From Clostridia bacterium (GTDB lineage Bacteria > Bacillota > Clostridia > Christensenellales > Aristaeellaceae): a stretch of 64,000 nt of DNA. The DNA lies in assembly GCA_900769875.1 (NCBI GenBank), contig CAAGII010000160.1, positions 1 to 64,000 of the forward strand. Reading direction: 5' to 3'. Below, in pieces: positions 55,771-63,928 of this stretch. Every line of letters starts with the position of its first letter. Within the stretch, counting starts at the first letter, position 1. The notes beneath the pieces were generated by a model. It saw nothing but the letters and a program-made list of their open reading frames with translations, had not been told where the DNA came from and did not search any database. The translations under genes were made by a program, and so were the position numbers.

Positions 55771-56040
55771 ATGGACGGGCAGGAAACGGTGATTGTGCTG
55801 GAGGATGAGAACGGCGAAGAGGTTCCATGCAGGCAGCTGGATCGCATTGAATACAGAAACGAAAGCTATGTGATCCTTTCGCCGTTGGACGAGGATGACA
55901 GCGTGATGATCTACCGGGTTATGGTAGACGGAGACGGTGTGGAGAGCTTCGATCCGGAGGTGGACGAGCAGACCAACGAGGATGTGTTTGACTATTTCCG
56001 CGCCGCATGGGACGAATACGAATTCTGCGAAGCGGAATGA
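55771..56040 (+). CDS. DUF1292 family protein
   Basis: An 89-residue, very acidic protein of the DUF1292 (YrzB-like) family. It reads VIVLEDENGEEVPCRQLDRI, SYVILSPLDEDD and a C-terminal helical DEYEFCEAE. The function is unknown; family members are usually next to RNA or metabolism genes in Firmicutes. It resembles the tail of the preceding dehydrogenase in layout, so the fused copy may have come from a duplication of this kind of gene. RBS AAAGGAG is about ten bases before the ATG. Confidence 0.87.
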   Translation: MDGQETVIVLEDENGEEVPCRQLDRIEYRNESYVILSPLDEDDSVMIYRVMVDGDGVESFDPEVDEQTNEDVFDYFRAAWDEYEFCEAE

Positions 56041-56064
56041 ACATAACCATCTACGACAGGCAGG

Positions 56065-56108
56065 GGAGCAACGAGGCCTAGGCAGGGTGTCGTTGCACTC
56101 CTTTTTTT
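56065..56108 (+). terminator. Terminator after the DUF1292 gene
   Basis: GGAGCAACGA and TCGTTGCACTCC arms with a 15-base loop, then a run of seven T. Confidence 0.85.
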
Positions 56109-56165
56109 GTGACGGCCTTTCAGTTGCACGAGCAACCATGATGAATAAAAAGTAGAATCAGCATC

Positions 56166-56193
56166 TTTACAAAAGGGAATTTGGGTGTATAAT
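56166..56193 (+). promoter_or_regulatory. Promoter of the ABC exporter genes
   Basis: TTTACA (56166-56171), 16 nt spacer, TATAAT (56188-56193). Confidence 0.8.
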
Positions 56194-56230
56194 GGGAGCG
56201 ATTTTTGCTATGTGGGAGGAGTATGCGTAC

Positions 56231-57967
56231 ATGGAACAGATCAAGTGGCTGTGGTCAGCCATGGACAGGCGATATCACTGGCGGCATATCATGGCGCTTG
56301 CGATATCTGCGGTGACGTCGCTGATGCTGCTCATCAACCCGACGCTATCCGCACGCCTGATCGACGAGGTCATTGTGGGCGGCAATACGGAGCCGTTAAT
56401 TGGCATTCTGTTGACCATGCTGGCGGTGACGCTGCTTCGTGAGGGTATGCGTTACTTCATGGTGATCACGCTGGAAAAGACCAGTCAGAACACGCTGTAC
56501 AACCTGCGTATGCGTCTGTTTGGCCGTTTGATGCATCAGGACATGCGTTTTTTCGACATCCACCGCACCGGCGATCTGATGACGCGCATGTCTGCCGACG
56601 TGGACTGGTGCCGGCATTTTCTTTCCTATATTGATTACTGCGCGGTGGATTCGGTGGTCATGTTCCTGTCCACCTCCGTGTATCTGTTCTTCATCAACTG
56701 GCAGCTTGCGCTTGCGCTGGTGGCGGTCACGCCGCTGCTGCTGATCATCTCCCGTGTGCATGCGCGCAGTATGCGTAGGCTGTTTGTCAACATGCGCGAA
56801 CGACTGAGCGAAATGAATGCGGCAGCGCAGGAAAACATTGCAGCCAACCGCGTGGTGAAGGCATTTGCTCGCGAAGAATATGAGAAAGCCAAGTTTGACG
56901 AGCGTTCAGCTGCGTTCCGCGACTCGCATCTGGCTATCAACAAGCAGTGGCTGCGCCTGTATCCGTTTGTAGAGATCCTTGCGCATGTGATGACGCTGCT
57001 GACCGTGTTCCTCGGCGGCTATCTGATCATGAAGGGAAGGCTTACGCCGGGCGGCCTGACCATCTTCACCAGCCTGACCTGGGCGCTGAGCAATCCCATG
57101 CGTCAGCTTGGCAACCTGCTCAATGACTGGCAGCGCTTTATGACCTGCGCGAACAAGGTGATGGAGATGGATCTCTCACGGCCTTCCATTACCAATCACG
57201 AATGCGCGGTTGCTCACGATCGTGTCAAGGGTGAGGTTGAGTTCCGTCATGTTTCGTTCTCCTATGATAAGCAGGAGGTGTTGAAGGATGTATCCTTCAA
57301 GGTGGAGCCCGGTCAGACACTGGCGATCATGGGCCCCACCGGCTCCGGCAAGACCACACTGATCCAGCTTCTCGCCCGGTTTTACGATGTGCGCAAGGGC
57401 GAAGTGCTGGTGGATGGCTGCGATGTGCGCCGCTGGAAGCTCAACGAGCTGCGCGATGGCATTGGTACCGCGACGCAGGATGTGTTCCTCTTCTCCGATA
57501 CGGTGGAGGGCAACATCGCCTTTGGCGACCAGGAACTGACACTGGAAGAAGTACAGGATTATGCCCGTCGGGCTGCCGCGAGCGATTTTATCAGCGCGCT
57601 TCCCGATGGCTATGACACCATTATTGGTGAGCGCGGCGTGGGCTTGTCCGGCGGTCAGCGCCAGCGTATCGCGCTTGCTCGTGCGCTTGCGGTAAAGCCT
57701 GGCATCCTCGTGATGGACGACACGACCTCTGCCGTGGACATGGAAACGGAAAAATTCATTCAGGAGCAGCTCGAGCAGCTGGATTACCAGTGCACCAAAA
57801 TCATCATTGCGCAGCGCATTTCTTCGGTGAAGAGCGCCGATGAAATCCTGGTGCTGCAGGATGGTGAAATCACGGAACGAGGCACCCACGAGCAGCTGCT
57901 TGCAAAGCATGGGTATTATTACGAAACATGGCGGCTGCAGAACGGCCTGGACGAGGAGGCGATCTGA
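56231..57967 (+). CDS. ABC exporter half-transporter A (degenerate catalytic site)
   Basis: A 578-residue type IV ABC exporter with six membrane helices (~1-320) and a nucleotide-binding domain (~340-578). Walker A is GPTGSGKTTLIQL, the signature GLSGGQRQRIALARAL, but Walker B reads ILVMDDTTSAVD, with Asp where the catalytic Glu normally is. This matches the non-hydrolysing partner of heterodimers such as TM287/288 and BmrC/D. The ATG at 56231 follows GGAGGAG by nine bases and lies beyond the promoter. It is coupled to the next gene four bases on. Substrate is unknown; drugs or lipids are common. Confidence 0.92.
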   Translation: MEQIKWLWSAMDRRYHWRHIMALAISAVTSLMLLINPTLSARLIDEVIVGGNTEPLIGILLTMLAVTLLREGMRYFMVITLEKTSQNTLYNLRMRLFGRLMHQDMRFFDIHRTGDLMTRMSADVDWCRHFLSYIDYCAVDSVVMFLSTSVYLFFINWQLALALVAVTPLLLIISRVHARSMRRLFVNMRERLSEMNAAAQENIAANRVVKAFAREEYEKAKFDERSAAFRDSHLAINKQWLRLYPFVEILAHVMTLLTVFLGGYLIMKGRLTPGGLTIFTSLTWALSNPMRQLGNLLNDWQRFMTCANKVMEMDLSRPSITNHECAVAHDRVKGEVEFRHVSFSYDKQEVLKDVSFKVEPGQTLAIMGPTGSGKTTLIQLLARFYDVRKGEVLVDGCDVRRWKLNELRDGIGTATQDVFLFSDTVEGNIAFGDQELTLEEVQDYARRAAASDFISALPDGYDTIIGERGVGLSGGQRQRIALARALAVKPGILVMDDTTSAVDMETEKFIQEQLEQLDYQCTKIIIAQRISSVKSADEILVLQDGEITERGTHEQLLAKHGYYYETWRLQNGLDEEAI

Positions 57968-57971
57968 TTCT

Positions 57972-59810
57972 ATGGCACGCAACAAATTCGATGTGGATGA
58001 AACGCTTGAATCGCCCTTTGACGCGACGCATCTCAAGCGTGCGATCGGCTACATCAAGCGCCATCTCTGGAAAATGCTTCTGGCACTGCTGCTCTCTGCC
58101 TTTGCCTCGGTGACCAGCCTGTTTCTGCCTAAAATCACACAGTGGACACTGGACAAGGCGGTACCGCAGGGCGATATGGAGATGCTCCTGCGTATGGCAG
58201 TGCTCTTTGTCGGCATTGTGATCATAAGCATTGTCTTTACCATTGTGCGCTCGCGCATCATGGCTTTCGTCAGTCAGGAGATCATCTACGATATCCGCAA
58301 CGACCTGTTCGCACATCTCCAGCGACTGCCGTTCAGCTATTACGACAGCAGACCCGCCGGAAAGATTCTTGTGCGCGTGATCAACTATGTCAACTCTGTC
58401 GCAGATATCCTTTCCAACGGTATCATCAACAGCATTCTGGAAATTATCAATCTGTTGTTCATTGTGGTGTTCATGTACGCCACCGAACCGACGCTGGCGA
58501 CCATCGTGGTAGCTGGCCTGCCGGTATTCATGGCGATTATCTGGTACCTCAAGCCCAAGCAGCGCAAAGCATGGCGAAACCAGAGCAACAAGAACAGCAA
58601 CTACAACGCCTATCTTGCGGAGTCCATTGACGGCGTGCGTGTCAGCCAGCTCTTTGCGCGCGAAACGGTGAACTGCTCCATTATGCAACGGCTTGCAGAA
58701 GCGTGCCGCAAGGCATGGATGAAGGCCGTTTACATTTCCAACAGCGTGTGGCTGTCCTCACAGATCATCACGCAGATCGTGTTCACGGTGATGTACATTG
58801 CCGGCGTATACTGGCTTGGCGGCGTTATGGTTTCCTTCGGCGTGATTCTGGCAATGGGGCAGTATGTCAGCAGATTTTGGCAGCCCATTACCAATCTGGC
58901 GAATATCTACAACAGCTTTGTCAATAACCTCGCGTACCTTGAGCGCATTTTCGAAACAATGGATGAGCCGGTCTCAGTGGATGACGCGCAGGATGCGAAG
59001 GAGCTGGACGAAATCACCGGTGAGGTCGATTTTGAGGATGTAACCTTTGGCTATGAAGAGGGCATCAACGTACTGGAGCACATGAACCTGCATGTGAAGG
59101 CAGGTGAGAGCATTGCCCTCGTCGGTCCGACCGGCGCGGGCAAGAGCACCATCATCAACCTGCTGTGCCGCTTCTATAACCTGAGCGGCGGGCGCATTCT
59201 GCTGCATACCAGAGACGGCAGCGAGCAGGACATCACGCAGGTTACGCTGCACAGTCTGCGCAGCCAGCTGGGTATCATGCTGCAGGACAGCTTCATTTTC
59301 TCCGGAACGATTCTGGAGAACATACGCTACGGGCGACTCAATGCCATGGAGGATGAGGTGCGCGCGGCTGCGAGCATGGTGCATGCGGATGATTTCATCA
59401 GCGAGATGCCCATGGGCTATCAGACCACCGTCAACGAGCGCGGAAGCCGTCTCAGCCAGGGACAGCGTCAGCTGATTGCCTTTGCAAGAACGCTGCTCGC
59501 CGATCCTCGCATCTTGATTCTGGATGAGGCGACATCCTCCATCGACACGCAGACGGAGCGTCAGCTGCAGCAGGGAATTCAGGCCATGCTGAAGAACCGC
59601 ACCTCCTTTATTGTGGCGCATCGACTGTCGACCATCAAGACCTGCGACCGTATCCTGTACATCGGCAACAAGGGCATTGTCGAGCAGGGCTCGCATGATG
59701 AGCTGATGGCAAAGCACGGAGCCTACTGGGCGCTCTATACTGCCCAGACCAGAGAACAGGGCATGATGACCGAGCATGAGCATCAGGTTCATCCATCTCC
59801 TGCCATTTGA
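57972..59810 (+). CDS. ABC exporter half-transporter B (intact catalytic site)
   Basis: A 612-residue partner of the preceding protein, with a ~30-residue cytoplasmic head, six membrane helices and a nucleotide-binding domain. Walker A is GPTGAGKSTIINLL, Walker B ILILDEATSSID has the catalytic Glu, and the H-loop is IVAHRLSTIKT. Its own ABC signature is changed to RLSQGQRQ. The complementary asymmetry with the partner predicts a heterodimer with one hydrolysing site. Confidence 0.93.
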   Translation: MARNKFDVDETLESPFDATHLKRAIGYIKRHLWKMLLALLLSAFASVTSLFLPKITQWTLDKAVPQGDMEMLLRMAVLFVGIVIISIVFTIVRSRIMAFVSQEIIYDIRNDLFAHLQRLPFSYYDSRPAGKILVRVINYVNSVADILSNGIINSILEIINLLFIVVFMYATEPTLATIVVAGLPVFMAIIWYLKPKQRKAWRNQSNKNSNYNAYLAESIDGVRVSQLFARETVNCSIMQRLAEACRKAWMKAVYISNSVWLSSQIITQIVFTVMYIAGVYWLGGVMVSFGVILAMGQYVSRFWQPITNLANIYNSFVNNLAYLERIFETMDEPVSVDDAQDAKELDEITGEVDFEDVTFGYEEGINVLEHMNLHVKAGESIALVGPTGAGKSTIINLLCRFYNLSGGRILLHTRDGSEQDITQVTLHSLRSQLGIMLQDSFIFSGTILENIRYGRLNAMEDEVRAAASMVHADDFISEMPMGYQTTVNERGSRLSQGQRQLIAFARTLLADPRILILDEATSSIDTQTERQLQQGIQAMLKNRTSFIVAHRLSTIKTCDRILYIGNKGIVEQGSHDELMAKHGAYWALYTAQTREQGMMTEHEHQVHPSPAI

Positions 59811-59820
59811 GCATTGTAAA

Positions 59821-59854
59821 GCGGGAGCACCATCATACGGCGCTCCCGCCTTTT
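59821..59854 (+). terminator. Terminator shared by the ABC exporter and the lipoprotein gene
   Basis: GCGGGAGC and GCTCCCGC arms with a short internal extension, then TTTTC on the plus strand and TTTAC on the minus strand. Confidence 0.8.
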
Positions 59855-61185
59855 CATATCCGGTAAGGATCGTCAGCCGTACCACAACCATGCTGGATGG
59901 GCAGATTCTCAAGATCAAGCACAAGCAGTGGGCGAACGCCGCCTGTGGGATCATGCTGGTCCTTTCCATCGGTCGGGAATGTGCCGTCATACCAGACAAT
60001 CGCCTGATGGCCGTCGGGCAACGTATCCTCCAGCCACCACCAGCCCACACGTGCTTCATCGACCGGAGCGCCCTGCGCCTGGGCATAGGGTGTTGCGGAA
60101 GCCTGCAGCAGTGTGGCGCTTAAATCGCTCAGATAAGCCGCAGAGGGAATGGAAAGTCTGAGCAGGGCGGGGGCTTCCGTATCGCAGGTCGTAATGCTCA
60201 GATCAGTGCAGGAGGCGAAAGGCATAGCATCCAGTACCGAGCAGCATAGCAATACGGCTTTCGTTCCCTCTACGCGAAGCACCTGCCATAATACTGGCGC
60301 TTCGGATCCGCTGTCGCCATAGGCATAGCTTCCGTACGCAAGAATAGGGTGGGATGCGGATTCCTCCATCAGCCGAATCCGCAGACCGTATGTCTGCTTG
60401 AGCTGCTCAAGCCGTGCTCTTGCGGCGGGGAGAGCGGACATGGCAGTGTACTGCGCCATGGCATCCGGATATTCGGCAAGTGTGATATCGTCAAAAGCCT
60501 CATCATAGCCAAGGAACATGGCTTCAAGGCTCTGCTGTGCGCGATGCGAGGCGTCAAGCGTATCACCCAACGCGGAGAATGCTTGATACGCCTCCGCGTA
60601 TAAGCCTCTGCGATAATAGCTGTCTGCCTCGTTGTAGGTTTTTTGCGCAAGAGCGCTGATACAGCTGTTGATGATACTGTCTGCCTCCGGGTTTCCCGCA
60701 TAGCTTTTCAATATGCTGATTGCGTTTTCATAATCGCGCGACGCCATCAGGCTGCGAGCCTTTTCAAGGGTCGATTTCTGAATCAGACCCTGAACTTCTT
60801 CTGCTTGCGCTTCACTGTCTTCAAAAGCGCCAAGCGAACTGAAGCCGATGAGAGCCTCCTCCAAGTGACCGGACTGTGCGTTATCCATGGCATCCATATA
60901 GCGAAGATAGCGGGAACTGCTCTTGAATGGATCGATCTCCTCCAGGGTTCTGCGCGCGAGGGCGAGGTTGCCATTTTGCCACGCAAGGAGTGCCTGGGCA
61001 TACAGCGCATATTCAGCGGAGTCCTTGTATTCGCCCAGCTGGGAGAAAATGCTTGCTGCGCTTTCGTAATCCTCACAGCCAAGGCAAAGCTGAGCCTGCT
61101 CATAAAGCTGCTGGTTGCTGTATACACAGCCCCCGGCAGTCAGCGTCATTGCGCACACCAGCACCAGTGCCACCAGTTTTCTCAT
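59854..61185 (-). CDS. Lipoprotein with TPR-like repeats and a C-terminal DUF6273-like domain
   Basis: A 443-residue protein with a lipobox (LTAGGC), so anchored outside the membrane. Residues ~25-260 are TPR-like helical pairs, with repeating patterns such as DYESAASIFSQLGEYKDSAE, HLEEALIGFSSLGAFEDSEA and LYAEAYQAFSALGDTLDAS. The C-terminal ~180 residues (VLWQVLRVEGTKAVLLCCSV, WWWLEDTLPDG, GGVRPLLVLDLENL) resemble the DUF6273 domain of clostridial surface proteins. The ATG at 61185 is nine bases from GGAGG. Function is unknown. Confidence 0.85.
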   Translation of the reverse strand: MRKLVALVLVCAMTLTAGGCVYSNQQLYEQAQLCLGCEDYESAASIFSQLGEYKDSAEYALYAQALLAWQNGNLALARRTLEEIDPFKSSSRYLRYMDAMDNAQSGHLEEALIGFSSLGAFEDSEAQAEEVQGLIQKSTLEKARSLMASRDYENAISILKSYAGNPEADSIINSCISALAQKTYNEADSYYRRGLYAEAYQAFSALGDTLDASHRAQQSLEAMFLGYDEAFDDITLAEYPDAMAQYTAMSALPAARARLEQLKQTYGLRIRLMEESASHPILAYGSYAYGDSGSEAPVLWQVLRVEGTKAVLLCCSVLDAMPFASCTDLSITTCDTEAPALLRLSIPSAAYLSDLSATLLQASATPYAQAQGAPVDEARVGWWWLEDTLPDGHQAIVWYDGTFPTDGKDQHDPTGGVRPLLVLDLENLPIQHGCGTADDPYRI

Positions 61186-61248
61186 CGACAACGACCTCCA
61201 TCAAGGATTTGCAGGGTTCATTGTGTCCTGAAAATGGTGGCTTCATGC

Positions 61249-61280
61249 AAAAAAGGAGCCCCGCATCAAGCAGGACTCCT
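61249..61280 (-). terminator. Terminator after pfkA
   Basis: Minus-strand AGGAGTCCTGC and GCGGGGCTCCT arms with a five-base loop, followed by TTTTTT. Confidence 0.85.
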
Positions 61281-61290
61281 GTATCTGGCA

Positions 61291-62373
61291 TCAGTTGCCG
61301 AAGGAGATGCCCATGGTCTTTGCAATACGCACCATGGTGTCGTCTTCGGGCACGGGCTTGGGAACACCCGCGATATCCTTGAGCGCGTTGTGGCTGATCT
61401 CATTGCCCTTGAGCGCAACCGTCACGCCATACACCTCATCACGAATCAGTTCAGCCGCATGCACGCCGAACTGCGTGGAGAGCACGCGGTCATACGCGTT
61501 GGGAGAACCGCCGCGCTGAATGTGGCCGGGTACAACGTTGCGCGCTTCCACGCCCACCAGATCACGCAGCTGCTGCGCAACATCCGCAGAGGAGGAATAA
61601 TGCATGGCAGCGCGCTTCTTCTCAAATTCCTTCTTGCCGATTTCCTTGCGTTCCTTCGCCTGCTGCTTGCTCATGGCGCCTTCTGCCACAGCGATGATCG
61701 TGAAGCCCTTGTTGCTCTTGGCGCGCTTCTCCACGACCTTTGCAACATTCTCGATATCATAAGGAATCTCAGGCAGCAGCACCACATCAGCGCCGCCCGC
61801 CACGCCGGAATACAGCGTCAGCCAGCCGGCCTTGTTGCCCATGATCTCAATCACCATGCAGCGGCCATGAGATGCGGCGGTCGTATGAATGCGGTCGATC
61901 ACATCCGTAGCGATATCCATGGCAGTATGGAAGCCAAAGGTAAAATCCGTTCCGTAGAGGTCGTTGTCAATGGTCTTGGGCAGACCAATCACGTTCAGAC
62001 CTTCCTCGCTGAGGAGATTGGCGGTTTTGTGCGTGCCGTTGCCGCCAAGGGTGACCAGACAGTCAAGCTTGAGGTCACGGTAGGTCTTTTTCATTGCGGC
62101 AACCTTATCCACCTTATCATCACCGATCTTCCGCATGTCACGGAAGGGGGTGCGGGCAGTGCCAAGGATCGTACCACCAAGGGTCAGAATGCCGGAAAAC
62201 TGATCGCGGGACATGAAGGAATAGTCGCCCTCGATGAGCCCGCGATAACCATCATGAATGCCGATGATTTCGCAGTCAAACATCTCGTAGGCAGCACGGG
62301 TTACGCCACGAATCGCAGCGTTCAGGCCAGGACAGTCTCCGCCGCTGGTCAGGATACCAATTCTTCTCTTCAT
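61291..62373 (-). CDS. pfkA: 6-phosphofructokinase (mixed-substrate type)
   Basis: Phosphorylates fructose 6-phosphate in glycolysis. The 360-residue protein has ILTSGGDCPGLNAAIRGVTR, the phosphoryl donor site CLVTLGGNGTHKTA and the catalytic PKTIDNDLYGTDFTFGFHTA, then EIMGNKAGWLTLYSG and GHIQRGGSPNAYDR. The Gly in GGNGT resembles ATP-dependent enzymes, while the Lys in PKTIDND is the residue of PPi-dependent ones. Such a combination marks the mixed-substrate group, so the donor cannot be decided from sequence. It is monocistronic. Confidence 0.93.
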   Translation of the reverse strand: MKRRIGILTSGGDCPGLNAAIRGVTRAAYEMFDCEIIGIHDGYRGLIEGDYSFMSRDQFSGILTLGGTILGTARTPFRDMRKIGDDKVDKVAAMKKTYRDLKLDCLVTLGGNGTHKTANLLSEEGLNVIGLPKTIDNDLYGTDFTFGFHTAMDIATDVIDRIHTTAASHGRCMVIEIMGNKAGWLTLYSGVAGGADVVLLPEIPYDIENVAKVVEKRAKSNKGFTIIAVAEGAMSKQQAKERKEIGKKEFEKKRAAMHYSSSADVAQQLRDLVGVEARNVVPGHIQRGGSPNAYDRVLSTQFGVHAAELIRDEVYGVTVALKGNEISHNALKDIAGVPKPVPEDDTMVRIAKTMGISFGN

Positions 62374-62417
62374 TCAGAACATGCCTCCTCCAAAACAAGC
62401 TCATGACCATTGGCTAT

Positions 62418-62446
62418 ATTATAGCATGAACCGCCACCATTTTCTA
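62418..62446 (-). promoter_or_regulatory. Promoter of pfkA
   Basis: Minus-strand TAGAAA (62446-62441), 17 nt spacer, TATAAT (62423-62418). The -35 is poor, the -10 perfect. Confidence 0.55.
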
Positions 62447-62486
62447 TAGCAATTTGAGAAAAAATGGGAATACGGTCGATTCATCG

Positions 62487-62523
62487 CGAAAAAACTGTCG
62501 CGCACCGTCCGGGTGTGCGACAG
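62487..62523 (-). terminator. Terminator after the SASP genes
   Basis: CTGTCGCGCACC and GGTGTGCGACAG arms with a five-base loop, followed on the minus strand by TTTTTTCGC. Confidence 0.85.
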
Positions 62524-62540
62524 CTGCATGGAATGCGGAC

Positions 62541-62789
62541 TTACTTGCCGGCCATCTGGCGCTCCGCCTGCTCAATCAGGCGCTTGACCATGTAGCCGCC
62601 GATGGAACCGGCCTGGCGGGAGGGCAGGTCGCCATTGTAGCCCTGCTTGAGATTGATGCCCAGCTCGCTGGCGATCTCATACTTCATATTGTCCAGCGCC
62701 TGACGCGCTTCGGGCACCATGCCCTGATTGTTCTTGTTCTGAGCCTGATTCTGGTTCTGATTCTGGTTCTGATTCTGGTTGTTGTACAT
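62541..62789 (-). CDS. Alpha/beta-type small acid-soluble spore protein with Asn-Gln repeat
   Basis: An 82-residue DNA-binding protein that coats spore DNA and protects it. The core MVPEARQALDNMKYEIASEL contains the GPR cleavage region, and YNGDLPSRQAGSIGGYMVKR is the second conserved block. The N terminus is an unusual run of Asn-Gln (NNQNQNQNQNQ). RBS AAGGAGG lies before the ATG. Tandem to a second SASP. Confidence 0.95.
   Translation of the reverse strand: MYNNQNQNQNQNQNQAQNKNNQGMVPEARQALDNMKYEIASELGINLKQGYNGDLPSRQAGSIGGYMVKRLIEQAERQMAGK
62747..62780 (-). repeat. 12-bp tandem repeat inside the SASP gene
   Basis: GATTCTGGTTCT is repeated 2.8 times and encodes the Asn-Gln run. Such a short perfect repeat may vary in copy number. 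Confidence 0.85.
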
Positions 62790-62847
62790 GGCTATACCTC
62801 CTTGCTTGCATCAGCAAACGCTGACGGGAAACAGTGACAGGGTAGGG

Positions 62848-63054
62848 TTACTTGCCGGCCATCTGGCGTTCCGCCTGCTCAATCAGGCGCTTCACCATGT
62901 AGCCGCCCACCGAACCGGCCTGGCGGGATGACAGATCGCCGTTGTAGCCCTGCTTGAAGTTGACGCCCAGCTCACGGGCGATCTCAAACTTCATGTTGTT
63001 CAGTGCGTCGCGTGCTTCGGGCACCATGCCGTACTGCTGATTGCCTTGCTGCAT
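62848..63054 (-). CDS. Alpha/beta-type small acid-soluble spore protein
   Basis: A 68-residue SASP. It shares MVPEAR(D)ALNNMKFEIAREL and the identical C-terminal RLIEQAERQMAGK with its neighbour, so the two are a tandem duplication. AGGAGG lies ten bases before the ATG at 63054; longer frames to 63087 contain this site. It should be cleaved by the GPR encoded at 53.2-54.0 kb. Confidence 0.95.
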   Translation of the reverse strand: MQQGNQQYGMVPEARDALNNMKFEIARELGVNFKQGYNGDLSSRQAGSVGGYMVKRLIEQAERQMAGK

Positions 63055-63156
63055 ACTCCATTCACCTCCTGTTCCATTTCTCGTCATTATTGTGCTTCCG
63101 GCATGTCCGATTATGCTGGAAATGGCTGATAGAGAAGGAAGCCGGGAGGCACAGCC

Positions 63157-63726
63157 TCAGGCGGTCTGACGCATGCGTTCAAGCAGTGCGTCAAGCTCAT
63201 TCTGGATTTCAGACAGGCTTGATGCGTTTTCAAGCCTGTCTCCCAGCGACTCCAAATTGTCATAGATCGTCTTGTCTGACGAAATGACGACATTGTTAAC
63301 ACCGCTGACGATGCCCTTGATGCGATCGCGCACCATGTTCTCCAGACGATCGTCGATGCCGGTTTGATACTGTGAATCAAAGCGCAGCGCCACAGCCGCC
63401 GTGTTGCCCGATACGACAACCTGCGCATCAGTCACTTCACTCAGACGCTCCAGCTCATCCTCGATTTCCTTCATGATCTTTCGGGCACTGGACACCGTGG
63501 TCACGCCAGCTGCCTCGGGCAACGAGTTGCTGAGGCCGCCGGGCGCGTCGGTACCGATGGGGAGCATGGGATCACCGGTCGAATCAGGAAGCGTCATAGG
63601 CGCTTCGGTGGTTTGCATGACGGTGGGCGCTGTGGTGTTCATCATATCGGTCTGGTCGGTTGCGCAGCCTGTGGCACACAGGCACAGCATGAAGATCGCG
63701 AGCAAAACGAGTCGATGTTTGGTCAT
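63157..63726 (-). CDS. YhcN/YlaJ-like sporulation lipoprotein
   Basis: A 189-residue lipoprotein: signal peptide with lipobox CATGC, a Thr/Pro/Met-rich linker of ~55 residues, then a YhcN/YlaJ-type domain with RKIMKEIEDELERLSEVTDA, QVVVSGNTAAVALRFDSQYQ and ENMVRDRIKGIVSGVNNVVI. Homologues are inner spore membrane proteins needed for normal outgrowth in some Bacilli. It lies upstream of the SASP genes on the same strand, 100 bases away. Confidence 0.85.
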   Translation of the reverse strand: MTKHRLVLLAIFMLCLCATGCATDQTDMMNTTAPTVMQTTEAPMTLPDSTGDPMLPIGTDAPGGLSNSLPEAAGVTTVSSARKIMKEIEDELERLSEVTDAQVVVSGNTAAVALRFDSQYQTGIDDRLENMVRDRIKGIVSGVNNVVISSDKTIYDNLESLGDRLENASSLSEIQNELDALLERMRQTA

Positions 63727-63823
63727 GATGGTTTTCGCCTCCTCGCCGCTATTGTGCGCATGTTGTGCGCGAAACAGGCAGGAAAATTTCTCCATTCGAT
63801 GATTGGCATTAAACATTACTATT

Positions 63824-63852
63824 ATTTTACGTAACTGCATGAAAAATGTAAA
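63824..63852 (-). promoter_or_regulatory. Promoter of the YhcN-like gene
   Basis: Minus-strand TTTACA (63852-63847), 17 nt spacer, TAAAAT (63829-63824). A vegetative-type promoter is unexpected for a spore protein; a forespore promoter was not recognised. Confidence 0.5.
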
Positions 63853-63869
63853 TAATTCTGGATGATACC

Positions 63870-63898
63870 TTGTGCATCTGGAAAAGACGCGGTATAAT
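63870..63898 (+). promoter_or_regulatory. Promoter of the gene at the window end
   Basis: TTGTGC (63870-63875), 17 nt spacer, TATAAT (63893-63898). Confidence 0.7.
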
Positions 63899-63928
63899 AT
63901 CAGGCGGAAACTTGGAAGGAGCTGCGTC

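Noticed and set aside
62747..62780. Possible CRISPR-like or satellite repeat
   Set aside because: The 12-base units are contiguous with no spacers and lie inside the SASP reading frame.
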